DNA from: Hydrocarboniphaga effusa AP103
GTDB lineage: Bacteria; Pseudomonadota; Gammaproteobacteria; Nevskiales; Nevskiaceae
Assembly (NCBI RefSeq): GCF_000271305.1
Contig: NZ_AKGD01000003.1
Location: 1 to 64,000 of the forward strand
DNA length: 64,000 bases
Direction of reading: 5' to 3'
Of the stretch, positions 52,144 through 61,221 are shown in pieces (the stretch's first letter is position 1; the number at the start of each line of letters is the position of its first letter). The position numbers and the translations under genes were made by a program. The notes beneath the pieces were generated by a model. It searched no databases and was not told where the DNA came from. It saw nothing but the letters and a program-made list of their open reading frames with translations.

Positions 52144-54384
52144 ATGAGCTCCGCATTACCTGGCCACTCGATCGCGCAACTGCGCCGTCTTGCGCAAGAG
52201 GCGCTCGCGGACTGGCGCAGCCGCGATGCCCTGCGGTTGCTGTTCGTGCTGCGCACGGTGCTCGCGGCGATCGTCGCGCTCGGTGTGTCGATGGCCTTGA
52301 GTCTCGGCGCGCCGAGCACCGCGATGGTGACCGTCTTCATCGTTGCCGCTCCGCGCTCGGGCGATGTGATCGCGAAAGGCTTTTATCGCATCAGCGCCAC
52401 GCTGGTCGGTGCCGTCGCCGCGGTCACGCTGGTGGCCACGCTGGTCGAACATCGCACGAGCTTTCTGGTCGCGCTGTCGCTCTGGATCGGCCTGTGCACG
52501 ACGGGCGCGGCCTACGTGCGCGGCTATCGGGCCTACGGCTTCGTGCTGGCCGGCTACACGGTGACGATCATCGCGGTGCCGGCGATCGCGGCACCCGACC
52601 TGGTCTTCAACATCGCGGTGATGCGCGCCACCGAAGTGCTCGTCGGCATCGTCAGCACCGCCCTGATCGCCGATCTGCTGCTGCCCGAATACGCCTCGCA
52701 CACGCTGCGCGATGCGGTGAGCAAAGCCTACGCAGACCTGGCTGCGCACGCGCGTTCGGTCGCGAGCGGACGCTGGCAGCCACAGCAGCGGCTCGCGCGC
52801 GGACTCGCGCTCGCCGAAACCGCGATCGCGCTCGAACTGCGTCGCGAAGCCGCGAGTTTCGAAAGCGCGGAAATTCGCCTGCACGGCCCGCAATTGCGCC
52901 GTTTCGCCGATGCGATGAGCCGCGCCGATTCGGAGCTGCATGGCTGGAGCCTCGCGGTCGATCGCCTGCGCGCGGCGCAGGCGCAAACGCCCAACCCGGC
53001 CGCGATGACCGCGCTGAATCTGCTCGGCGGTCTCGCCGAAGAATTCGGCCGGCTCATCGCGCCGAACCAGAGGCTGCCGCGCTCGTCCGTCGATGCCGCC
53101 GCGATCGAGCCCGCACTGGCGGGCTGGCGCGAGCAGCTGAGCGAGCGCGCCGAACTGCTGCGTCCGCTGGTCGCCGATCCGCAGAACGACGAAGCGTCGA
53201 ACCTGCGGGCGAGCATGGATTTCGATGCACTCGCCGAGCGGCTCGCGACCCTGGTCGATCGCTACATCGAGTTCACCAGCAGCTACGCGGATTTCACGCG
53301 CGTGCAAGCCAGAGCCAAGGGCGCGGGCATCGGCTGGCTGCCGCATACCGATGGCATCGAAGCGATCTTCATGGGCCTGCGCGGGGCGGTCGGCATCGGT
53401 CTGATGTCGATGTTCTGGATCGCCACCGACTGGCCGCGCGGGCCTTCGGCGCTCGTGCTGACCGCGGTGAGCTGCACGCTGTTCGCCACTTTGCCGCAGC
53501 CCAAGGCTGCGGTGCGCGGCCTGATGATGTCGGTCGTGCTCGCCGGCGTCCTCGCCGTCGTCGTCAAGTTCGGCATGCTGCCGCATGCGGATGACTTCGT
53601 CTCGATGGCCCTGGTGCTCGCTCCGTTCCTCGCGTTCTGCGCCTGGATCACGGTGATTCCGAAGACCGCGACGATAGGCCGCGGCGTCGGCATGTTCTTT
53701 CCGGTGCTGCTGGGCATGCAGTCCGCTCCGGACTATGACCTGGCTGGCACGATCAACGAAGTGCTCGGCGCGCTGACCGCCTGCGCGCTCGCGATCGCGG
53801 CGTTCACCGCGATCGTGCCACTGGCGACGGACTTCTCGGGCCGCCTGCGTCGCAGCCTCTGGCGCTATGCGGCGCGTACCTGCGACGGCGATATCGATCG
53901 GCGTCGCCATCGTCTCGATCACGGGGTGCGCGAACTGCTGACGATCCTCGTCGGCCGCAATGGCCCGCAACGCCCGGAGTTGCGTCCGCGCCTGACGGCC
54001 TGCGCGCTCGCGGTGCTCGAAGCCGGACATGCGGTGCTCGCGGTGCGCGAGGCGGCCGCGCGGCGCGTCGCTGCCGGCCTGTCAGCCGCCCTGCTCGAAG
54101 GGCTCGCCGAGTTTCTCGCCGACCCTCGCAACCGATCGCGCGCCCGCAGCATCGTCGAGCTCGAAGCGCAGGAGCAGGCGCTGCTGCGCTCGCAGCCGAC
54201 CGATGCGTCGAAGCGGGGGGCGGCCCACGAGCTGCCTGCCGCGCTGCGTCAGTTGCGCCTGCTGCTCAGCGACGAGCGCTGGTACGCGGATCTGTGTGCA
54301 CGATCCAGTCGCGATGCCGCCGACGCGCTGCACAGTCCTCTCGCCCACGACACTCAAGCCATCGGAGCCCCTCATGGCGCCTGA
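52144..54384 (+). CDS. FUSC/AaeB-family aromatic acid efflux permease
   Basis: A 746-residue inner-membrane protein. It has an N-terminal group of about six membrane helices (about 25-185), a long cytoplasmic helical part (about 190-400), a second group of helices (about 405-560) and a C-terminal cytoplasmic tail. This is the AaeB layout, which exports hydroxylated aromatic acids. It is seven bases after marR and overlaps the DUF1656 gene by 11 bases. Confidence 0.9.
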   Translation: MSSALPGHSIAQLRRLAQEALADWRSRDALRLLFVLRTVLAAIVALGVSMALSLGAPSTAMVTVFIVAAPRSGDVIAKGFYRISATLVGAVAAVTLVATLVEHRTSFLVALSLWIGLCTTGAAYVRGYRAYGFVLAGYTVTIIAVPAIAAPDLVFNIAVMRATEVLVGIVSTALIADLLLPEYASHTLRDAVSKAYADLAAHARSVASGRWQPQQRLARGLALAETAIALELRREAASFESAEIRLHGPQLRRFADAMSRADSELHGWSLAVDRLRAAQAQTPNPAAMTALNLLGGLAEEFGRLIAPNQRLPRSSVDAAAIEPALAGWREQLSERAELLRPLVADPQNDEASNLRASMDFDALAERLATLVDRYIEFTSSYADFTRVQARAKGAGIGWLPHTDGIEAIFMGLRGAVGIGLMSMFWIATDWPRGPSALVLTAVSCTLFATLPQPKAAVRGLMMSVVLAGVLAVVVKFGMLPHADDFVSMALVLAPFLAFCAWITVIPKTATIGRGVGMFFPVLLGMQSAPDYDLAGTINEVLGALTACALAIAAFTAIVPLATDFSGRLRRSLWRYAARTCDGDIDRRRHRLDHGVRELLTILVGRNGPQRPELRPRLTACALAVLEAGHAVLAVREAAARRVAAGLSAALLEGLAEFLADPRNRSRARSIVELEAQEQALLRSQPTDASKRGAAHELPAALRQLRLLLSDERWYADLCARSSRDAADALHSPLAHDTQAIGAPHGA

Positions 54385-54583
54385 ACTCGCATTCGACGGC
54401 GTGCTGTTTCCGTCGCTGCTGCCGGTCTTTCTGATCAGCGCGCTGATCTTCTGGCCGCTCGAAACCCTGCTCACCCGGGCAGGTGTCTATCGCTGGCTCT
54501 GGCATCCGTCGCTGGCCCGGCTGAGCCTCTTCATTCTGCTGTTCGCTGGCCTTGCGCTCGCGCGTGGTTTTTCCGGAGTTTGA
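54374..54583 (+). CDS. DUF1656 small membrane protein (AaeX-like)
   Basis: A 69-residue protein with two hydrophobic segments (about 12-30 and 47-66), matching the DUF1656/AaeX family that always sits between AaeB- and AaeA-type genes. It probably stabilises or links the pump. It overlaps its neighbours on both sides. Confidence 0.88.
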   Translation: MAPELAFDGVLFPSLLPVFLISALIFWPLETLLTRAGVYRWLWHPSLARLSLFILLFAGLALARGFSGV

Positions 54584-55494
54584 TGATGAACGCTTTGAAA
54601 TGGATGCTGCGTCTGGGTTTGACCGCTGCGCTGGTCGCGGTTGCGGCGATCGCCGGGCTGCGGCTCTGGCAGCATGAGATGAAAGAGCCGTGGACGCGCG
54701 ACGGACGCGTGCGCGCCGATGTCATCAATCTCGCGCCCGACGTCTCGGGCCTCGTCGCCGAAGTGGCGGTGCACGACAACCAGTTCGTGCGCAGGAACGA
54801 GGTGCTCATGCGCGTCGATCCGGAGCGCTACGAGCAGGCGGTCGCTCAGGCCCGGGCGACACTGGCCTCGCGGCGTGCCGAACTCGCGCAGCGCCAGGAC
54901 GCTGCGCGTCGCCGTGCATCGGTACAGAGCATCGTCGTCGCCGAAGAGCAGGTTCAGGCCGCCAACTTCGCGCTGACCGCCGCACAGGCCCAGGTCGCGC
55001 AGGCCGAGGCCGCACTCGATGCGGCCGAGCTCGATCTGCAACGCACCCAGGTGCGTGCACCGGCCGACGGCTATGTCACCAACCTCACGACTTTCACGGG
55101 CGATTACGCGAGCGCGGGTCGTCCGGCGCTCGCGCTCGTGCGTGCAGATTCGTACTACGTCTACGGCTATTTCGAAGAAACGCGGCTCGCGCGCATGAAC
55201 ATCGGCGATGCGGCCGAGATTCGCCTGCTCGATGGACGCAAGCTGCAAGGCCACGTCGACAGCATTTCGCGTGGCATCACCGATCGCGACAATCCGAATG
55301 GCCCGGCGCTGCTGTCGAACGTGAATCCGACCTTCGACTGGGTGCGTCTGGCCCAGCGCGTGCCCGTGCGCGTCGCACTCGATGCGGAGTCGCTGAAGGC
55401 CACTCTCGTGGCCGGAACGACCTGCTCGGTGATCGTGCATCCGGGCGCCGGAGTATCTACGGCGCGGGCCGCGAGCGAGAAGCGCAAGAGCTGA
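54583..55494 (+). CDS. HlyD-family membrane fusion protein (AaeA-like)
   Basis: A 303-residue periplasmic adaptor. It has one N-terminal anchor helix (about 8-25), the lipoyl half RADVINLAPDVSGLVAEVAVHDNQFVRR, a short coiled coil (about 75-145) and RAPADGYVTNLTTFTGDYA. It joins the FUSC permease to the outer membrane factor. ATG 54583 shares one base with the preceding stop (TGATG) and has GGAG upstream; ATG 54586 is possible. Confidence 0.91.
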   Translation: MMNALKWMLRLGLTAALVAVAAIAGLRLWQHEMKEPWTRDGRVRADVINLAPDVSGLVAEVAVHDNQFVRRNEVLMRVDPERYEQAVAQARATLASRRAELAQRQDAARRRASVQSIVVAEEQVQAANFALTAAQAQVAQAEAALDAAELDLQRTQVRAPADGYVTNLTTFTGDYASAGRPALALVRADSYYVYGYFEETRLARMNIGDAAEIRLLDGRKLQGHVDSISRGITDRDNPNGPALLSNVNPTFDWVRLAQRVPVRVALDAESLKATLVAGTTCSVIVHPGAGVSTARAASEKRKS

Positions 55495-55534
55495 CGTTCT
55501 CAGTCAGCGGGCAATCGCTACACTCGGCGCTCCC

Positions 55535-56899
55535 ATGCAAGGAGATGCGCCGACGTTTCGCTCGATGCCTTGGATTCTTGCTGCCGGCCTGCTCGGCTTC
55601 AGCGCCTTCGCGATGGCCGACGCGGTGGCCTTGCGCCATGTTCGCGTCATCGACGGGCAGGGCGGCGCGCCGGTCGAAAGCGCGACCCTGCTCATCCAGG
55701 ATGGCCGCATCGCCGCGCTCGGTTCCGATGCGGGCGTGAGCATCCCCAAAGGCGCGCGCGAGATCGACTTGAGCGGCAAGAGCGTGCTGCCCGGCCTGAT
55801 CTCCAATCACTCGCACGTCGGCCTGACCGACGGCGTCGTCGTCGGTCCGCAGAACTACACGCGAGCCAACGTCGAGCGCCAGCTCAAGCAATGGCAGCGT
55901 TTCGGCGTGACCACGGTGACTTCGCTCGGCATGAATGCGCCGGCCTTCCTATCCATGCGTGAAGCCGCGCACGAAGGCCGCATGCGCGGTGCCGATCTGT
56001 TCGGGGCAGACCGTGGCTTCGGCGTCGAACAGGGCGCCCCGCCGGTCAAGGTCGGCGCCGACCAGCTCTATCGTCCGCGCACGGTCGAACAGGCGCGCGC
56101 CTTCGTGCGCGACAGCGCCAGGCGCAAGCCCGATGTGCTCAAGATCTGGGTCGACGATTTCAATCACACGCTGGCCGCGAAGATGAAGCCCGAGATCTAT
56201 ACCGCGATCATCGACGAGGCGCACCGGCTCGGCCTGCGCGTGGCCGCGCACGTCTACTACCTCGACGATGCGCGCAAGCTCGTGGATGCGGGCGTCGACA
56301 TTCTCGCGCACGGCATCCGCGATCGGGACGTGGATGCGGCGCTGATCCAGGCGATGAAAGCCAATGGCACCTGGTACATCGCCACGCTCGATCTCGATGA
56401 AGCGTTCTACATTTACGCGCAGCAGCCCGAGTGGATGCGCAGCGCGTTCTTCAGGGAAAGCCTGCAACCGGCGCTTTCGGCGCAATTCGACGATGCGGGC
56501 TGGCGGCAGAAGATTCTGGCCGATACCAACATGATCGAGCACGAGCGGGCTTCGCTGGCGACCAACCAGCGCAATCTCAAGGCGCTGTTCGATGGTGGTG
56601 TGAAGATCGGCTTCGGCACGGATTCGGGTGCGAATCCGCTGCGCATTCCGGGCTTCGCCGAGCATCGCGAATTGCAGTTGATGGTGGCGGCCGGATTGAC
56701 GCCGATGCAGGCGATCGGGATCGCCACTAGCCAGGCTGCAGCCTTGCTGGGTCTGGACGATCGCGGCGTACTCGCGGTGGGCAAGCGCGCCGATCTGCTC
56801 GTCGTCGATGGTGATCCGAGCAAGCGCATCGAGGACTTGCAGCGCATCGATTCGGTCTGGCAGCGCGGAGCGCAGGTGGCGGTGCCGATTGCGCCGTAG
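55535..56899 (+). CDS. exported amidohydrolase-family protein
   Basis: A 454-residue metal hydrolase of the imidazolonepropionase/prolidase-like group. The signal peptide (WILAAGLLGFSAFAMA/DA) points to the periplasm. The family's metal site HxH appears as NHSHV (about 90), with a later His in VAAHVYYL and AHGIRD and the catalytic Asp in GFGTDSG (about 370). TM-like stretches are absent beyond the signal. It could cleave peptides or cyclic amides; the substrate is unknown. The start at ATG 55535 or 55565 is undecided. Confidence 0.82.
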   Translation: MQGDAPTFRSMPWILAAGLLGFSAFAMADAVALRHVRVIDGQGGAPVESATLLIQDGRIAALGSDAGVSIPKGAREIDLSGKSVLPGLISNHSHVGLTDGVVVGPQNYTRANVERQLKQWQRFGVTTVTSLGMNAPAFLSMREAAHEGRMRGADLFGADRGFGVEQGAPPVKVGADQLYRPRTVEQARAFVRDSARRKPDVLKIWVDDFNHTLAAKMKPEIYTAIIDEAHRLGLRVAAHVYYLDDARKLVDAGVDILAHGIRDRDVDAALIQAMKANGTWYIATLDLDEAFYIYAQQPEWMRSAFFRESLQPALSAQFDDAGWRQKILADTNMIEHERASLATNQRNLKALFDGGVKIGFGTDSGANPLRIPGFAEHRELQLMVAAGLTPMQAIGIATSQAAALLGLDDRGVLAVGKRADLLVVDGDPSKRIEDLQRIDSVWQRGAQVAVPIAP

Positions 56900-56954
56900 T
56901 TGTTGCGCCTTGGTTGTGGTGGGGCGCTGTCGCACTTGAGCGGAATCGTTGTTC

Positions 56955-57090
56955 CTCTCTCCCGCGTGAGGGAGAGAGTCCCTCGCGAAGCGAGGGGAGT
57001 GAGGGGAGCGGATGGGAATGTGTGCGCTGCCGGAGTGTGCTCCCTCACCCGGCGCTGTCGCGCCACCCTCTCCCGCGCGCGGGAGAGGGC
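56955..57090. repeat. interspersed palindromic repeat, family A (copy 5)
   Basis: CTCTCCCGCGTGAGGGAGAG, CCCTCGC/GCGAGGG, about 50 unique bases, then GGCGC/GCGCC and CTCTCCCGC/GCGGGAGAG. It sits in the 219-base gap between convergent genes, which holds no coding sequence, and may end transcription in both directions. Confidence 0.8.
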
Positions 57091-57118
57091 AAGGCAAGCC
57101 GCGTAGGTTGCTGTGAGT

Positions 57119-58453
57119 TCAGCCCTTCGTCGCACTCCGCGTGAACTGCCGCCCTGCCGCCTTCAGCGCCGGAGTCAACGACAAATCCACACGCAGGCCG
57201 GCGATGAACGCATTCGGCAAATCCTGCGTGCGATCCGGTTCGGCGAACTGGTCCGGATGGATCGCGTAGATCAGGTTCGGGGCGATGCGCAAGGCGGGCG
57301 TGAGCTGGATGCCGTAGCTCAGCTCCATCATGGTCTGTGAATGATGCGGACTTCCGCTGCCTCCATTGGCGGCGCGCGTGAGGCGCAGATTGTCGATGGC
57401 TTCGTCGCTGTAATGCTGCTGGGTGATCACGAAGGCGACACTGTCGAGCGGGCGGTTGCGGAAGGTGCCCTTCTGCACGAAGCCGAGGTCGATGAAGTAG
57501 TCCTCTATCGCTTCGCCGTCGACCTGCCGGAGTGCGTTGCCGAACACGATCAGGCCGCGATCGTCGTTCACCGAGGGCCGCGTGAGCTGTTGTTCGAAGC
57601 GCAGGTAAACGCCGCTGCGCCGGTCGTGCATCGCATACGGCAGGCCGCTGCTCTGCGCCGGATCGCCGTTGGCGTCGGCGAGCGGATCGGTGTAGTCGGA
57701 GCGATCGTGCCAGCCGCCGAATTCGACCATGGAGGGCAGGCGAGCGGTTTCGGGCGTGGTCTTGTAGCCGAGCGCGAACGGCAGGATCACGCCGGTGCTG
57801 TCCTTCGTGTTCCAGGTCAAGCCATGCTGGCCGTTGTCGGCCTGATGCGGGTTCACTTCATAGGCGCCGAGGTGCGCGTAGACCGTCGGCGTGATCCAGG
57901 CCTTGGCGTGCGCGCCCCAGCTCGACACCGGCCACCAGGTGAAGCTGCTGGTGCGGAACACGAAGGTCGGATTGCCGCAGGCCGCGTTGAGCTGGAAGTA
58001 GCTGCACAGATCAGAGCCGAGAAAGTGGATGTTCGCGACCGTGCGGCCACCTTCGAGCACGAGGCGGTCATCGAACAGTTTCTGTTCGAGCGTCAGATTG
58101 GCGAGCCGCTCGCCCTGTCCGCCGAAGATCTCCTGCACCGAGGTGCTGTTGCCGATTTCGTCGGTCGCCAGATTGTCTCCGTGGCGCGATGAAATGTTCA
58201 GGTGCACCGCCGCTCCGTTCCAGCCTGCCAATCTGGCGAGGTCGAGATCGGCCCCGACATGGAATTGCCCGGCGTAGGCATCGCCTCGATCCTCGCCTCC
58301 ATCGAGCAACACGGCGAATTCGCCGGTGTAGCCGGCCTTGGGCGTGAGACTGTCGGCCAGCGTGGCCGCGAATGCGGAGCCAGGAAAAGCGGAGCAGGGG
58401 ACGCAGAACGCCAATGCCGCCAGCGCGTGGCGACAAAACCGGGACGATGACAT
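57119..58453 (-). CDS. carbohydrate-selective porin, OprB family
   Basis: A 444-residue outer membrane barrel. The signal peptide ends PGSAFA/AT. It opens with KAGYTGEFAVLLDGG and has AGQFHVGADLDLARLAGW (OprB-type) and many alternating aromatic strands. The C-terminal conserved part is IHPDQFAEPDRTQDLPNAFIAGLRVDLSL. It follows fruA on the same strand, so it is likely the outer membrane route for fructose or related sugars. Confidence 0.9.
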   Translation of the reverse strand: MSSSRFCRHALAALAFCVPCSAFPGSAFAATLADSLTPKAGYTGEFAVLLDGGEDRGDAYAGQFHVGADLDLARLAGWNGAAVHLNISSRHGDNLATDEIGNSTSVQEIFGGQGERLANLTLEQKLFDDRLVLEGGRTVANIHFLGSDLCSYFQLNAACGNPTFVFRTSSFTWWPVSSWGAHAKAWITPTVYAHLGAYEVNPHQADNGQHGLTWNTKDSTGVILPFALGYKTTPETARLPSMVEFGGWHDRSDYTDPLADANGDPAQSSGLPYAMHDRRSGVYLRFEQQLTRPSVNDDRGLIVFGNALRQVDGEAIEDYFIDLGFVQKGTFRNRPLDSVAFVITQQHYSDEAIDNLRLTRAANGGSGSPHHSQTMMELSYGIQLTPALRIAPNLIYAIHPDQFAEPDRTQDLPNAFIAGLRVDLSLTPALKAAGRQFTRSATKG

Positions 58454-58504
58454 GGGGCACTCCTCGTGCGGATCGCGGTCCGCGTCAGCAGCAAAGCAAA
58501 TGAT

Positions 58505-60244
58505 TCAGGTGGTGGTGCCTGCGACGATCGGCGCAGGTTTCTTGAGCAGGCGCAGTGCAACGGCGGTCAACACCGTGCCGACGACGAGCGCGACGAGATA
58601 ACCGCCCAGATGCGTGACCGCATTCGGAATCGGCAGCACGAACACGCCGCCATGCGGAACCTTGAGTTCGGCTCCGACAAGCATCGAGATCGCGCCGGAC
58701 ACCGACGAGCCGAGCACGAGGGCCGGAATCACGCGAAGCGGATCACGCGCCGCATACGGAATCGCCCCTTCGGTGATGAAGGCCAGGCCGAGCACCGCTG
58801 CGGCGTTGCCGGCTTCGCGCTCTTCTATCGTGAAGCGATCGGCGAAGACCTTGGTCGCGAGCGCGACGCCCAGCGGAGCGGTCATGCCGGCCATCATCGT
58901 CGCCGCCATCGGGCTGTAAACCTCGCTCGCGAGCAGGCCCGTGGAGAACGCATACGCGGCCTTGTTGATCGGCCCGCCCATGTCGAAAGCCATCATGCCG
59001 CCGAGCAGCAGGCCGAGCAGGATCGCGCTGCTGCCTTGCATGTCGCGCAGCCAGGCCGTCATCGCGGCGAGCGCTTCGGCCACCGGAACGCCGACGACGT
59101 AGATCATCAGCAGGCCGGTGAGCAGCGTGCCGAGCACGGGCAATATCAGAACGGGCTTGAGTCCTTCGAGATTGCGCGGAAGCTGGATCGCCCGGTTGAG
59201 CCAATACACCCCATAGCCCGCGATGAAACCGGCCGCGATGCCGCCGAGAAATCCGGCGCCGAGATTGGCCGCGACGAGCCCGCCGATCATGCCGGGCGCA
59301 AGGCCTGGACGGTCGGCGATCGAGAACGCGATGTAGGCCGCGAGCGCGGGCACCATGAGCACGAAGCCGGCCTTGGCGCCGATCTGGAACAGCGACCAGC
59401 CGAGCGTGCCTTTATGGGCGTCGTCGAACACGTAGATGCCGCCGATCGCGAACGCGAGTGCGATCAGCAAACCGCCGGCGGTCACGAACGGCAGCATGAA
59501 CGAGACGCCGGTCATCAAATGCTTGTACGGGCCGCTCCTGCTCGTGGCTTGTTTGGGCGCACTGGAGCCGGTATTTGCAGCAGTGGCTTCGGCGCGATAC
59601 GGCTGCGCCTCGGCGAGCGCTTTGACGATGAGCGCCTTGCCGTCGTTGATCGCCGGCTTGGTGTTGCTCTTGAACAGCGGCTTGCCGGCGAAGCGCGACA
59701 GATCGACTTGCGTATCGGCCGCGATCAGTACGAGATCGGCTTCTCGGATCTCGTCGGCCGTGAGCGTGTCGCGCGCACCGACCGAGCCCTGCGTTTCGAC
59801 GCGGACCTGATGGCCGAGTGCTTTGGCCGACTGCTGGATGCCTTCGGCCGCCATGAAGGTGTGCGCGATACCGGTCGGGCAGGAGGTGATCGCGACGATG
59901 CGCTTGGGCCGGTCGCTGGTGGCCCCGCTCACTGCCGGGCTTTGCGTCGCCGCACGCAGCACCGCTCGCGCATCGGCCAGCGCTTGTTCCAGCGAAGCTT
60001 CGCTGCGCGGCAGGCCGGCGAATCGCTCGGCCTCGAAATCGCCATCGCCGATCAGCAGCAGATGCTGCGCTTCGGATGCCGAGCCGGTGTCGCCCAGGGT
60101 GCCGAGCGCGGTGCGGACTTCCACTGCCAGATCGAGCGCCGCGTCGGCCGCGGCCCGGCGCAGCGCTTCGGCCGCGAGTACCGCTTCGGTGCTGCGTTCG
60201 CCTGCGGAAATCACGGCGATCAGCCGGGTGGTCGATGAGCTCAT
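58505..60244 (-). CDS. fruA: fructose PTS enzyme IIBC
   Basis: FruA takes up fructose and phosphorylates it to fructose 1-phosphate. The 579 residues contain a degenerate IIB' (about 1-100), an active IIB domain with the phospho-Cys in [16 protein letters not shown] (about 121), a linker, and the IIC membrane domain (about 230-575, eight or more helices, [12 protein letters not shown]). ATG 60244 has GAGGAG seven bases upstream. It is part of fruBKA. Confidence 0.95.
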   Translation of the reverse strand: MSSSTTRLIAVISAGERSTEAVLAAEALRRAAADAALDLAVEVRTALGTLGDTGSASEAQHLLLIGDGDFEAERFAGLPRSEASLEQALADARAVLRAATQSPAVSGATSDRPKRIVAITSCPTGIAHTFMAAEGIQQSAKALGHQVRVETQGSVGARDTLTADEIREADLVLIAADTQVDLSRFAGKPLFKSNTKPAINDGKALIVKALAEAQPYRAEATAANTGSSAPKQATSRSGPYKHLMTGVSFMLPFVTAGGLLIALAFAIGGIYVFDDAHKGTLGWSLFQIGAKAGFVLMVPALAAYIAFSIADRPGLAPGMIGGLVAANLGAGFLGGIAAGFIAGYGVYWLNRAIQLPRNLEGLKPVLILPVLGTLLTGLLMIYVVGVPVAEALAAMTAWLRDMQGSSAILLGLLLGGMMAFDMGGPINKAAYAFSTGLLASEVYSPMAATMMAGMTAPLGVALATKVFADRFTIEEREAGNAAAVLGLAFITEGAIPYAARDPLRVIPALVLGSSVSGAISMLVGAELKVPHGGVFVLPIPNAVTHLGGYLVALVVGTVLTAVALRLLKKPAPIVAGTTT

Positions 60245-60270
60245 GATGGTTCTCCTCGTGATTCTTCTGT

Positions 60271-61221
60271 TCAGCGCAGGCGTTCGATGCGCGTTGCGTC
60301 GGCGAGCGCGAGCACCTGCTCGCGCGCCGGCAGGTTCGGGCCCGCAAGGCCGAGCTTGGCGGCGGCGAATGCGGTCGCGAGCCGGGCGAGCGATTCCGGA
60401 TCGCGCCGCTCGATCATCGCCGCCGCGATGCCGGCGACCATCGCATCGCCCGCTCCGACGGTGCTCTGCGTCCGGATCGCCGGCGGCCGGGCGATCAACG
60501 CCTCGCGATCGCTGCCGACGAACAGTGCGCCTTCCGCGCCCATCGAAATCACCACGAGCACGATGCCGAGGCTCTGCAGCTCACGCGCGGCCGCGAGCAG
60601 CCTGGCCGGTGTGTCGAGTTTGCGCCCGCACCAGCCTTCGAGCTCGTGGCGATTGGGTTTGATCGCGTAGGGGACGGTTTCGCTTTGCAGGGCGGCCGTG
60701 AGCGGAGCGTCGCTGGTGTCGAGCAGGCTGCGCATACCGCAGGCTGCGGCTTGCCGCAGCAGGGTGACGTAGGCATCGGTGTCGATTCCAGCCGGCAGGC
60801 TGCCTGCGAATACCGCGATGCCCTGGCGATCGCAGAGTTCGCCGACGGCGGCATGCACCTGCGCGAACGAGTCTGCGTCGGCCTGTGCGCCAGGCAGGTT
60901 GATGTCGGTGGTGTCTCCGCAGTCGGCGGCGACGATCTTGAGGTTGGTGCGCGTCTGGCCGGCGATGCGCACGAAGCGATCGGCGATGCCCTTGCGCGCG
61001 AACAGCTTTTCGAACTCGCTCGTGTTGTCGCGCCCGAGCAGGCCGGTGGCGACCGTCGGCAGGCCCCAGTCGGCCAGGCACGAGGCCACGTTGACGCCTT
61101 TGCCGCCCGCATCGAGGCGCACCGAATTCGCGCGATTGACCGCGCCGGGCCGCAGGCTGTCGAGCAGCACGGTCTGATCGAGCGCCGGGTTCAGCGTGAC
61201 GGTGACGACCGGCGCGCTCAT
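60271..61221 (-). CDS. fruK: 1-phosphofructokinase
   Basis: FruK phosphorylates fructose 1-phosphate to fructose 1,6-bisphosphate. The 316-residue PfkB-family product has [30 protein letters not shown] and [12 protein letters not shown] with the catalytic Asp (about 255). ATG 61221 overlaps the fruB stop as ATGA. Confidence 0.94.
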   Translation of the reverse strand: MSAPVVTVTLNPALDQTVLLDSLRPGAVNRANSVRLDAGGKGVNVASCLADWGLPTVATGLLGRDNTSEFEKLFARKGIADRFVRIAGQTRTNLKIVAADCGDTTDINLPGAQADADSFAQVHAAVGELCDRQGIAVFAGSLPAGIDTDAYVTLLRQAAACGMRSLLDTSDAPLTAALQSETVPYAIKPNRHELEGWCGRKLDTPARLLAAARELQSLGIVLVVISMGAEGALFVGSDREALIARPPAIRTQSTVGAGDAMVAGIAAAMIERRDPESLARLATAFAAAKLGLAGPNLPAREQVLALADATRIERLR